Shown here piece by piece: positions 34,058-44,158 of a DNA stretch of 64,000 nt. The number at the start of each line of letters is the position of its first letter. Position 1 is the first letter of the stretch. Under the pieces are notes generated by a model, which saw only the letters and a program-made list of their open reading frames with translations, did no database searches and was not told the origin of the DNA. The stretch comes from Aradus depressus (lineage: Eukaryota > Arthropoda > Insecta > Hemiptera > Aradidae). The translations under genes were made by a program, and so were the position numbers. The stretch spans positions 4,289,107-4,353,106 of the forward strand of contig OY759225.1 of the NCBI GenBank assembly GCA_963662175.1. The letters run 5' to 3'.

Positions 34058-34560
34058 TCGTAGGCTTGGTGAAGGAACTTATAGGGGCCCATTCGCCATC
34101 AATCATGTTGTACATGTACTCTTTAACCGTTTGTTGTACACCACGTACTGATTGACAGTTTGTTCACCATTAATCATGTTTTACATGCACTGATAGTAAC
34201 CAGTTGTACTGAACAATTTTACCACTTTGAACCTGACATTCGAAGTGTGCCAAATGTCGAAACCATATCAAACAATAATTATTCTAAAAGCTACACGCTC
34301 CATTCACATTAAATTGTTTTAAACAATAGGATAGCTTCTAAGTTGAAGAACGCGGACATATTGTGGAAACTTGTAGTAAATGAATAAAACGAACTTATTT
34401 TTAAAAAATAAGTTTGTTTTATTTATTTAATAGGATAGCTTACAATTAATTATTTTAACTTTAGATTGTTTTTCAAAGAATATTTTTTGAATGTACATGT
34501 AATAATATATTTGGCAGATATATTATTCTCCCATATGTTTTCTGAGTTGACAACATGAAA
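34058..34560. other. Presumed 3' UTR and flank
   Basis: It contains two similar segments around ATCATGTTGTACATG and ATCATGTTTTACATG. A perfect-looking hairpin (AATAAAACGAACTTATTTTT and its complement, 34381-34430) overlaps the AATAAA. AATAGGATAGCTT flanks the hairpin block at about 34326 and 34430. Confidence 0.45.
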
Positions 34561-34564
34561 CTCT

Positions 34565-34594
34565 GACGTTTGGAGCATACATTCCCGTCATCAG
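34565..34594 (-). ncRNA. Hammerhead-like core, isolated
   Basis: Minus strand: CTGATGA, a possible stem II (GGGA with TCC), then AAACGTC. The G of GAAA is replaced by C, so this copy is likely inactive. Confidence 0.35.
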
Positions 34595-34747
34595 TATACT
34601 AAACTAGGTGTGCAATGCATTCTGCTGTTTGCAAAAACTGAGCTGAGTCAGTCTAAATTTATTGAATCATACTGTTAATGTGGTCGGTTAACATACAAGT
34701 AGTGCATTTGAAATGGGGCATATGAACCGGTTTCGGTATTAATGTAG

Positions 34748-34917
34748 GTCCGACAAGAACTGACCCGAGAACGTCGCATTCTAAGCAAACTCCTAGCGTA
34801 CGGATCAACGATACGTGGTGGAACTTCCAGTTTCTGGTACCAACGCAAAAACGAACTCCAAGCAATGGTAAAGCAATTGGGTGTTCCGATTTGTGATCAC
34901 TGGATGGAACCGTAGTG
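34748..34917 (+). pseudogene. Possible Helitron-like helicase-protein fragment
   Basis: A + frame of about 55 codons reads AYGSTIRGGTSSFWYQRKNE then LQAMVKQLGVP before a stop. The order IRG...S.WYQ...EL.AMV.QLG.P resembles the Helitron-like N-terminal domain next to the Rep region. No other Helitron part is visible, so the identity is tentative. Confidence 0.4.
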
Positions 34918-35194
34918 AACAGTGATCTTATCTATGTGTTTGTCTAGCAGCAATTTTTGTTTGTAGTAGATTTCCGAGGCGCCTTCGTCGATGTCAGGTT
35001 TCACGTATGGTACAACATTTTGTCTCTCAATTGATTTCAATGGGGATTTCGTTTTTCGGTGACTATTCCTCGGTGGTATGTTCGATTTCAGATTTTTTTA
35101 GTAGTAAACCATCGTCACCGTGTCCACTACCATCGTGGCAAATTTGCTGATCGGTAAAGGAGTTTAGGAGGAGTACGAGTACAACGAAATACAT
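34897..35194 (-). pseudogene. Broken gene for a small secreted protein (candidate)
   Basis: A minus-strand Met at 35194 opens a frame with a textbook signal peptide (MYFVVLVLLLNSFTDQ) followed by CHDGSGHGDDG. It stops after about 43 codons. A second frame starting inside the first, just past a run of seven A, continues for about 65 codons with ordinary protein composition (VVPYVKPDIDEG, then EIYYKQKLLLDKHIDK) and stops at 34897. One indel at the A run would connect the two. I do not recognise the family. Confidence 0.4.
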
Positions 35195-35954
35195 GAGTCG
35201 CCTAAGAAAGAGCTTCGTAAACTCAGCTCAATAATTTATTGTGTTTCTGTTTTTGTGTGCATATTTTCTTGTTTATTCTTTATGATGTTTAGATTTATCA
35301 TATATGTTGACTCGAATAACATGTCTCCTAAATACAGAAACAATAAAATAACGAGATATTGATGATAGGAATATATATATATATATATTTTTTTTAAATA
35401 TGTTTTGATCCCAGAAAATAAAAAATTGGAGAAAAATATCGCTATCAATATATTATTATTTCAGTAAATTTGGCACATGTTTCAATCATTCTTTCATTGT
35501 TTACGTTTTCTTTGTTCGGTCTTTTTGGGCATAAATTCTAATGTTATTATAATAGCAAGACTGGTTCAGTATTAATATTTATTTTATTATTTGTTATAAC
35601 AAATAAAGCTATCAACTGCACATAGTTACATTTTGCGCAATACAAATGTCATGTTGTGTGAAACATGATTTGGTTGTGAATGAGCCCCTGATCTCTCGAG
35701 GTGGTTGGGACAGTCTATCTTCTAATTAATGTATTGTGTAAAGTTACCTTAAAAACTGTTGTAAATATATATTAAAAAAATAATGTATGCACCCGAATAT
35801 GTAACGCCTTAATTCAGAGCAGAACTGTATTTGTCGTTTAATTGTAGTAAGCTCAGAAAACACATCATTTTTTCTTGAAAAAATATAAATATGTATACTT
35901 GCAAGTAAAAAAACAATATTATGAAACATAAAAAACATAAAATTAAAATGTTTA
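35195..35954. other. Unassigned sequence
   Basis: AT-rich with a short TA microsatellite near 35372. No gene supported. Confidence 0.4.
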
Positions 35955-36265
35955 AAAACCCCGACACAATAAAAAAATTTTTTGTTCATTCTTTTTTTAC
36001 TGAAACCTTGGTGGAGAGTTTTTTTTTTTTTTGGGGGGGGGGGCGTGGCTTTATAAACATTTGAGCTCAAACTCCAAGTCTCTGGCTGTAATAGAGGCCG
36101 AGATCCCTACACAGGCTCCTACCTAATCAGGCATAAACCTGAATATCTTGGAAACGGCATACGCGATTTCCACCAACCATCCCTAACCGTTGCCTTAGCC
36201 GTCTTGGAGCTATGATGCTACACACAGACAAAGGCTTCAAACTTATAATAATAATAACACCCCTC
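35955..36265 (-). repeat. Dispersed repeat R3 copy
   Basis: Minus strand copy with a G-rich tract (about 36030-36045) at its AGCCACGCC segment. Confidence 0.7.
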
Positions 36266-37047
36266 ATTTGTAAAATTTATTACACTCTACTATTAACAAT
36301 TTTTTTTTTTAAACGTACCTCTACGGAAATTTCTCCCTTTGGGCTATTTGAAGGGGGGGGGGGGAGGGGGGGGGGGGGGGGGGGGTGATATAGCCCATTT
36401 TTATTTTGGCACCAAAGAGACGTGTTAAGTTACCATCGTTATTAAAATAACATCCATGGTTCCGGAAGAAAAGTTTTATCTATGAAATAAAAGTCAATCT
36501 CGTTTGTGATTCAAACCCGCGAGCGTGGTCAGTCCGTGCAACCGAAACCAAAATAGCTAATCTATGAATTTCATATCAATTTTCAATTGACCCAGGTTCC
36601 CATAAAAATTGACATTCATCGTTATTTCAGGATTTAGATCATTTGTAACACAAAAGAGGAAACGTGAAAAGGGCTTTTTGCGTGGAGGTAATTTATTATT
36701 TTTTATATCCTTATTGTTAATTCGAGTCTTAAGTTTTTTTCATATTTTCTAAGACTTATGTGTTAGATCTGGCTCAATATTTATTAGATTGTATCCTCAT
36801 TTAGAGTATGTGTGTCTAATGTTTGCACTTGCATTAAACATTGAAATTATAAGAACATATCGACTTATATAATTAATGCAGTTCTGTTTTGGATGAGGGA
36901 ATTTCATTTGTTAATTCTTCATTGTAGTTTCTTGTACTTCTATCTTCACAATGTTTCTGCACTTTCCTCTTCTGCTCCTAGATTTGACTGATTTATAAAA
37001 AACAAATGTTTAAATTAAATTATTTAAGAGACATTTATACATAAAAT
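36266..37047. other. Low-complexity and unassigned
   Basis: A poly-G block with two interruptions lies at 36351-36386. An exon-like segment 36631-36687 is discussed in the findings. Otherwise nothing is seen. Confidence 0.4.
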
Positions 37048-37076
37048 ACAGGTTTTGGGCATTACGCCATCTTCAG
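37048..37076 (-). ncRNA. Decayed hammerhead-like core
   Basis: Minus strand has CTGAAGA and stem-loop GGC-GTAAT-GCC, but CAAAACC in place of GAAACC. Confidence 0.3.
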
Positions 37077-37384
37077 GTTTAGTTATAAAATAAGAATAAT
37101 TTGCTGTATTTTATGTATAAGTAGGTAGATAAGGTCTTTCAACTAGGAAACCTCCGTGTCTTTTCAGTTAAGAATTCGTTTGTTCTGAAATATTTTCTTC
37201 CCTTCATTCATCAACAGTGGTAAAATTAAAATTAAAGATAAAATTATTATAATCTAAGAAGGTAAACTAATTTTTATTGTTAGAATGTAATAATATCATC
37301 TTTAACTTTATCACTGTTATTTTAAAAAAATAAGAAAATATTTCAGAATTAACAAAATCCAGACTGTAAAGGTACGGGAATTTC

Positions 37385-37715
37385 CTTGCTGATTTTCTCT
37401 TTTTACAGTAGTAATAACCAATGCAAAGCTTTGTTGCGATTTGCGCTGAGGAGTTCATCATACAGTATGTGTAAGAATTTACTATATGAATATTTATATA
37501 TAAATATTTATTAAGAATTTGTTATAAAAATGGATTGGTATGTAGGAAAATAATAAAAAAATTATTAATTTCTATATAATACATTCATTATCGCATTACT
37601 TCTCCCAAATGTGAATGCTTGCCTTCTGAGCTCAAGATCGAGGGTTCGAAACCCGGCCGAGGTCGGAGGTTCGTGATCTCTGGTATTAGGCGTTAAGCGA
37701 TGATCCGCGATGACG
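37385..37715 (+). repeat. Local duplication, copy 1, with SINE fragment
   Basis: Matches 38455-38830: GCAAAGCTTTGTTGCGATTT, the GAATTTGTTATAAAAAT region and a SINE piece starting in the GCCTTCTGAGCTCAAGAT segment. The two copies are about 1.07 kb apart in the same orientation. Confidence 0.75.
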
Positions 37716-38454
37716 TACTTTTATGAATAATTCACATTCAACAAATTTTTCCCAGTTTATAACTAAACCTGGCGATAGTGTAGTTCAGAAACTAGTAGTT
37801 TACGCTTACATGTCTTATGAAAATAGACAACATTTCAACAAAATTAGGTTTGTTTTGTTTATTTACTATAAGTTTCCTTTTATACTTTTTTTTTTGTTGG
37901 AATGGAACAATGTTTGTTTCATATTGTATGTTTATTTACCTATTTAAGAGGGATTTCCAAAGATTTCCCATTGTATTTTCTTAAATAAAACTATAGATTC
38001 GACTAAAATCTGTCAAATGTTCAGAGAGTCACCTAATAAAAATATTCTTTTGCACGTCCTCAACTGGGCTCTGCTCTCCATTGAGTTACCATATAAATAT
38101 TCCTTGATATACCAAGAAACAAAAAAAGTACAAAGGAAACAGAAGAGAAAGAAGGAAGTGTTGAAACAGTTCAGATTTATTCAATAATTTAATATTATAC
38201 ATTCAAATTTACAATAACTATTTTATATTTTAGATCAGACAATATTCTTATAATAATAACTACTAACAAACTCTCAATTTGGTATTATAATTCCACTTGT
38301 CTTCATTTTTCCTGTCTTGTAGGTGGAAAGCTCTGTAAGTAGCAAATATATTGTAAATAAATATTTCTATACAAATTTCTTATAAAAGGGAAATTAAAAA
38401 AAAAGTTTGAACACGTAAGTTGTACATAAGCATGTTATTTTGTCCTTAAGGATC

Positions 38455-38955
38455 TTTTTACGGTAGTAATAACCAAGCATGATTTGCAAAGCTTTGTTGC
38501 GATTTGCGCTGAGGTGTTCATCAAACAATCTGAGTAAGAAATAAATATATATGAATAATTATTAAGAATTTGTTATAAAAATTAATTGGTATAATGGAAA
38601 ATAATTTAAAAAATAATTCATTTCTATATAATACATTAAATTTTATTATAGCATTACTTATCCCAATTTATATTTTTAAAATTTTTTTAAATTAACAATT
38701 ATAAAGGTTTCGGGAAGTTCTCACTCACAAAAGTATGCGTGATTGCCTTCTGAGCTCAAGATAGATGGTTCGAAACGAGGTCCATAGATTCGTGATCTGG
38801 AAAGTGAAAAAATCATGAGTATGAGGTGTTAAAGAGATGGTCGCAAGACCAAAATTCAGGACTCCCATAGTAGAGTCGGGCTGATATTCAACAGAGCGAC
38901 GAAAGAGCGCTCTGGTAGTCGGCGATATGAACTCGTTAAAAGGCCGAGCATCATG
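38455..38955 (+). repeat. Local duplication, copy 2, with SINE body
   Basis: The same non-SINE part as at 37385, with about 60 extra bp before the SINE. The SINE here keeps more of its body and runs to the tail at 38955. Confidence 0.75.
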
Positions 38956-39841
38956 AGTCACAATAATTGAACTAACTTAACTTGAATTGACCTCTATATT
39001 CAAATGTATACAGTATAGAGGTCGGGTCGATTCAGTAAATATGTTCTATAAAAGGTAGATTTAGATTGACAGAAGTAATAATATTAACATATAAATTAAA
39101 GATATAGTTGATGAGAGTACTTCCCAAAATGTCTAAAATTGCTAATTTATTTAAAAATAAAGCAACAAATAAATTGGGAGAAGTAATTTTAGTAATATAT
39201 GAATTTGAAATCTGACACAACCCAAAAATAATTAATTTAAACTTTACCCAAGTTTTGTTTAAATTAAAAATATTAATTATTATAAAAAAATTGATGTTCC
39301 TGAGAGCTGGGAAAAACGCAACTGCATGGAAACGTTAACGGAGAAAAAATGTGTTAATATATTTGAAAAAATAATGCTATTTAGAATTTAAATTTTCTTT
39401 TTTATAAATTTAATATAGTTCCTTTCTAGAGATTGAATTTTGTGAATTTTACTCAGATTTTGATTGATTATCACCTAAGTAGCCAAGTATACAAACTGAG
39501 AAAGTGTTTGCGTAACTTTTATTCTTCTTATATTTTAAGTTTTAACAATTATTGAAAATATTAATAATAACCTCACAAAATTGAAACTAGTAATAAAATC
39601 TATATTTCTTGAAAATTAACTTGTTTCAACATTTTTAAATGTTGTTAATTGAATAAACTATAATTTTTAACAACTATTATTTTATTTATTTTTACTAAAT
39701 CTACCTAGTTCTTTGACTCACTTATCGATATTATTGCTAACGTAGTTTATAACATTTTAAAGTAGAAAAAACAATTTTTTTTAAATTATTTTTTAAATTG
39801 GAGTATATTTAGTATGGAGTTGGTTATAAATTTTTATTTAG
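38956..39841. other. AT-rich unassigned sequence
   Basis: No feature supported. Confidence 0.4.
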
Positions 39842-40049
39842 ACGTGGATTGGCTCGTTATACCCTGGATACTTTGGTGTGTGGACTTGTAACCTGGTGGA
39901 GGAATGGAAGAATTTTCGGTAAGTTTATTATTTTTTCTCTTTTATTCTAAGTATGTTATTTTGTTGTAGTCGAATGGTATCCAAATTTGGGAAAGTAACA
40001 CGAAACGGAATTTTTCATTTCATCCGGCCTCCTGATTCCAAGAGTGAAA

Positions 40050-40262
40050 AAAAAAAAAACCTACGAATACGATAACTCTCAATAAAATGAATGCATGGCT
40101 AAGGACGACACTTAATGATTTTCAGCCAAATTGGAATATATTTTATATTTAAATTCAGAAACCCATAAGGACCTATTAATTTTCCCCCGAAATCGGTCAA
40201 AGGGAAGGATGGACCAGAAAAGAGGAACTAATATAATAAAATTGCAAATCTTCATCTTAAAT
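40050..40262 (+). repeat. R1 repeat copy
   Basis: Contains ACGATAACTCTCAATAAAATG, ATTTTCAGCCAAATTGG and AAGGAC...ATTAATTTTC as in the R1 copies near 2250 and 9060. It abuts the Rep relic on its left. Confidence 0.7.
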
Positions 40263-40298
40263 AACCGCTTTTAGCAAAGTGTTAAGGGCCTAAATGAC

Positions 40299-41249
40299 CT
40301 AACTAGATTCTTCTGAATCAATAGTTTCGTAAATGTTAAACATTGGTACCGAATGGATAGAAATATTATCAGAAAATTTTATAGGAACGTCTGCATGAAT
40401 AACATGTACTCGATTAAGAAATGCTGTTTCATTAGGAGGAGGCTCATTCGATATCATCATTACTGGCACTTTAGGAGGAGGCTCATTCGATATTATCATT
40501 ACTGGCACTTTAGGAGGTGGCTCATTCGATATCATCATTACTGGCACTTTAGGAGGAGGCTCATTCGATATCATCATTACTGGCACTTTAGGAGGAGGCT
40601 CATTCGATATTATCATTACTGGCACTTTAGGAGGTGGCTCATTCGATATTATCATTACTGGCACTTTAGGAGGTGGCTCATTCGATATTATCATTACTGG
40701 CACTTTAGGAGGAGGCTCATTCGATATCATCATTACTGGCACTTTAGGAGGAGGCTCATTCGATATTATCATTACTGGCACTTTAGGAGGTGGCTCATTC
40801 GATATTATCATTACTGGCACTTTAGGAGGTGGCTCATTCGATATCATCATTACTGGCACTTTAGGAGGAGGCTCATTCGATATCATCATTACTGGCACTT
40901 TAGGAGGAGGCTCATTCGATATTATCATTACTGGCACTTTAATTGAAAACATCCTTGTATCGTAATATTTCCGCGTTATACGAAATAATTCTCCAGATAA
41001 CAATAATTTTAAATATTCTGGGTTATAATTTTCATAGTTAAATTCATCCCAAAGAATAACTTTGTGCTCATGACATAATGAATAGAAAGGGTGCAATTTA
41101 TCCATTACAAAGAAAATCCTATTCCCAAGACACTTTATAAGTTGATTTACAAAATATGTTTTACCAATATTTGATTGACCATAAATATAAAACTGTTTTT
41201 TTTTTTGTTTTTTTTTTAAATACTTAGTAAGATGTCGTAACGAAATCAA
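40299..41249 (-). pseudogene. Endogenous Rep-like SF3 helicase with amplified motif C
   Basis: A 316-codon minus-strand frame shows a superfamily 3 helicase as in CRESS-DNA virus Rep proteins. Walker A is GQSNIGKT (about residues 25-32), Walker B is VILWDEF (about 64-70), and motif C is PVMIISNEPP. The motif C segment is repeated thirteen times in tandem before the C-terminal 50 residues. This expansion would separate motif C from the arginine-finger region and is unlikely to leave a working ATPase. It joins an upstream nuclease-type fragment (41224-41575) through a frameshift. Read as an old, endogenized Rep copy; a cellular or transposon Rep cannot be excluded. Confidence 0.75.
40435..40941 (-). 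repeat. 39-bp in-frame minisatellite, 13 units
   Basis: Exactly 507 bp, thirteen 39-bp units with no indel. Only two positions vary (one T/A, one C/T), so four unit types exist and they occur in blocks of three to four. Each unit encodes one 13-residue copy of the helicase motif C segment. Because 39 is a multiple of three, the frame is kept; the antisense frame is open too but is a by-product. Confidence 0.97.
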
Positions 41250-41575
41250 GATATTTAGTTAATAAAGAATGACACCAATATAAATCTGGAATGACCACAG
41301 GCCAGTAATAACTATATTCTTGGTCATAAAGAGTTTTTAATTGTTCACATAATCTTTCTAAAAACTTATAATTGCTCCTATGTTCCCTAATGAAAAAATG
41401 GTTAACTTCAAAGTATTTCATTGGCTTCAAATAATAAACTGTCTGGTAATTAAAATGTAGATCAGTTACTTTAACATTGTATAATGGAGCACTATCTTGC
41501 TTAGTAATGTATGTTAATACCCTTGAACGATTCCTTATACCTTGAACATCAATTGGACAGTTAGGATAAATTGAT
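41224..41575 (-). pseudogene. Rep nuclease C-terminal part (HUH motif 3)
   Basis: The frame reads VQGIRNRSRVLTYITKQD, containing YITK with the conserved aspartate after it, which fits HUH motif 3 (YxxK) at the end of a rolling-circle Rep nuclease domain. It continues for about 100 residues toward the helicase part and ends at 41224, where the helicase frame overlaps it out of phase. Motifs 1 and 2 are missing: the frame runs upstream into an R1 repeat at about 41573, so the 5' part is truncated. Confidence 0.62.
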
Positions 41576-41655
41576 CCTAATAACTGCCCATGTGATAAAT
41601 GTATCGAAACAAAATGTAATATGAGGATTAAGAATCCTTTATGGGGTTTCGGATG
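41573..41655 (+). repeat. R1 repeat fragment at the broken end of Rep
   Basis: TAATAACTGCCC, ATGTATCGAAAC and TAATATGAGGATT match the R1 family. Confidence 0.65.
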
Positions 41656-41754
41656 GGGCATGGGATTTCATAAAGAACAGATAAATTAAAGATTCTGATG
41701 ATGGGAGTATTTCTCGGAACGTCTGTAATTCCCATTTTTCTTAGATGCAAAAAA

Positions 41755-42185
41755 AAAAAACATTATGGCGTAGTCAAGGTCCACGCCGTAGATTTTCCGT
41801 GAAAACGTCGGGATAAAATCATTTTTCATTTTCTTTTCGATGCTGCTATAGCTCTTGCATTTGCTCGGCACTAGACTTTTTAGGTTTTTAAAATTCCTTT
41901 TGATGCGAGCTTTCCTCTGATTTGCGTTTTTTATAATTCCGCGCATATTTAGGATTATATGAAACGACATCTTTAATTTTTAACGCCCACACTAGCCCGA
42001 TGACGTCACAGGCACAACAAACACGTACAGGCATGCTCTATCCATTGTGACGTCAACCGTTGTTATCGCATTATTAGTCTCGTAGTTATTATCGATTGAA
42101 ATCTGACGGTATTTTGTAACACAAGAAAGTTTGACCGGCTATTTCTGTGCTTAACGAGCGAATAGACGTTTTCATGTCAAAAAAT
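41755..42185 (-). repeat. Dispersed repeat R2, second copy
   Basis: Matches 8190-8830 with about 170 bp missing. The minus-strand ORF is again open (41686-41970) and retains [12 protein letters not shown] and [15 protein letters not shown]; several differences are substitutions that leave the frame intact. Confidence 0.72.
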
Positions 42186-42526
42186 AATGTGAAAAGTGAT
42201 GCTGTGATAAGTATATTATACATAAATTAATGATTTTATCCAAAGAAGCTTCTAATTATGAATCCTCTACTTACAAAATATAATCCGATTATATAATATA
42301 TACCATTGTTCATTATATTTGGGGGGCCACTGATCCATGTACCTACTTGTTAATATATTATTAAGATCTTGAAAAATTCTTCTTCAGCTCTTTTATTATT
42401 GAAACAAAGTTTAAAAAAATATAACTATGTTTAAATGTTTTTTTTTTTTCTAATATTAATTCCTGTCTGGAAATCACACAGGGATTAGGTATCAAAATAT
42501 TAAAATGTTTTCAATTAGTTATTATG
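42186..42526. other. Unassigned sequence
   Basis: AT-rich, nothing recognised. Confidence 0.4.
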
Positions 42527-42950
42527 ATTCATGCCCGGGCTTTAACTACAAGGTCATATCGGCTACTACCAGAGCGCTCTTTCGTCGCTCTGGAACAAAT
42601 GAGCCCGACTCTACTATGGGAGTCCTAAATTTTTATTCAGTTAGGGTAAGGGGCTTTAACGAGTACCTGATTTCTCATAGAAATAAAAGATTTTGTCTTG
42701 CCACTGTTTGTTTAAAAACATAATTTATGTAAGGCAAGTAATTTCTATGAGAAATCTCGCCCCACAACATCTTACTATCACATATGAGTTCCTGATTTCG
42801 CACAGGCTCGGGACCACCGCTTAACGTCCCAGTCGAAGAATGGCGGTCTCAAGGTCTTTTCACCTCTCAGATAAAAAAAACTCAACTGCCTTCGAACCCG
42901 CAATTTTGAGCTGAATAGGCTTGCTACCCCTGAGCTACCGGCGCCCTTAT
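42527..42950 (-). repeat. SINE with internal insertion
   Basis: A minus-strand SINE with body and head intact is interrupted at about 42668-42797. The insertion holds a small inverted-repeat element (TTTCTCATAGAAAT ... ATTTCTATGAGAAA), and GAG(T)ACCTGATTT-like sequence occurs on both sides. Confidence 0.8.
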
Positions 42951-43674
42951 AAATAATACATTTTGTTGGACTAATATTTCTTGGCTATTTATTTAGGTTA
43001 CTGTGATATTTATGTTATGAAATTCGTAAGACTCAATTTTCGTACAGAAATTATTTTATTTCCAGAAATTATTTTATATTCCTTATTGGACGGGAGGGGC
43101 AGGGGTGCATTAATGCTGAATGAATCTCACATGGAGCTTTCTTAAAGATGGGAAATAGCCCTAATTTTAATAGGGTGGGTTTCCTAAGCATGTATTCCCT
43201 TGAAGGTGCACCGTTACACGGTAAATAATAGCTCTCACCAGCGTTCTTAAGCACAAAATACCTAGAGCATCCGCTGTTGCGAGGCACATACTAGCTGCGG
43301 TGCCCTGCGTTCCTAACTACGTACTATCTGTGTTGCCCAGCGGTCCTAAGAACTTAATAGCTGGTTGCACGGAGTTGCAAGGCGCATACTATCTAAGGTG
43401 TCCGGCTTTCTTAAGTAGGAACTTGCTGTGGTTCCAAGTAAAAAAAAATCCAGTCCAATAGCTTTTGACAGAACGACGTCTGTCGGGTCAGCTAGTAAAT
43501 AATAAATATTGTTGGACTAATATTTCTTGGCTATTTATTCAGGTTACTGTGATATTTATGTTATGAAATTCGTAAAACTCAATTTTCGTACAGAAATTAT
43601 TTTATTTTTTTTCCTAATAGCACAAATATATATATACACAATTTCCAAATATATATATACACAATTTTATTGTA
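42951..43674. other. Unassigned repeat-like stretch
   Basis: GTTGGACTAATATTTCTTGGC and about 90 following bp occur twice (42964 and 43510). The sequence between them ends in ACGTCTGTCGGGTCAGCTAGT, which looks like the 3' end of a LINE-type repeat. No reading frame is supported. Confidence 0.45.
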
Positions 43675-43972
43675 TCGATCGTGGGTTCAAAAACCGACCG
43701 AGGCCCTTAGTTTATTTTATCTGGGAGGTAAAGTAAACTTAAGCACGCCGTCCTTCGGATGGGACGTTAAGCGATGGTCCCGAGCCTGTACGATGTCCGC
43801 TACTCGTTAAAGACCCCTGCCCTAGGTGAATGAAAAATTTAGGGTAGACAAAATTTAGGACTCCCACAGTAGAGTTGGGTTCATGTCCACCAGAGTGACG
43901 AAAGAGCTCTCTGGTAGTAGGCGATATGACCTCGTAGTTAAAGCCCGGGCATGAGTCATAAAACCTAACCTA
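43675..43972 (+). repeat. SINE, 5'-truncated, with TSD
   Basis: Starts at the B-box region (GATCGTGGGTTC) and ends AAAACCTAACC. TATACACAATTTT flanks both sides. Confidence 0.88.
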
Positions 43973-44158
43973 TACACAATTTTTATTTATTTTGATATTT
44001 ACACTCTTTTGTGATTTCCATTGTAAAATAATTTTTGTTTCTAATAATTTGTATATTTCCGCAGGATGTCTGTAATAATGGCCTTACCATCACTGACTTA
44101 CCAAATTCCAAAATTCGTTCTGGGACTTGGCTAGAGGCAACCTCTTGAATTTGGAACA

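Noticed and set aside
40435..40941. CRISPR-like array
   Set aside because: The units are contiguous without spacers, lie in a eukaryotic sequence and encode a protein repeat.
40353..40946. Plus-strand 197-codon frame rich in Arg, Tyr, His and Trp
   Set aside because: It is the antisense by-product of the 39-bp minisatellite, whose unit length keeps every stop-free frame open.
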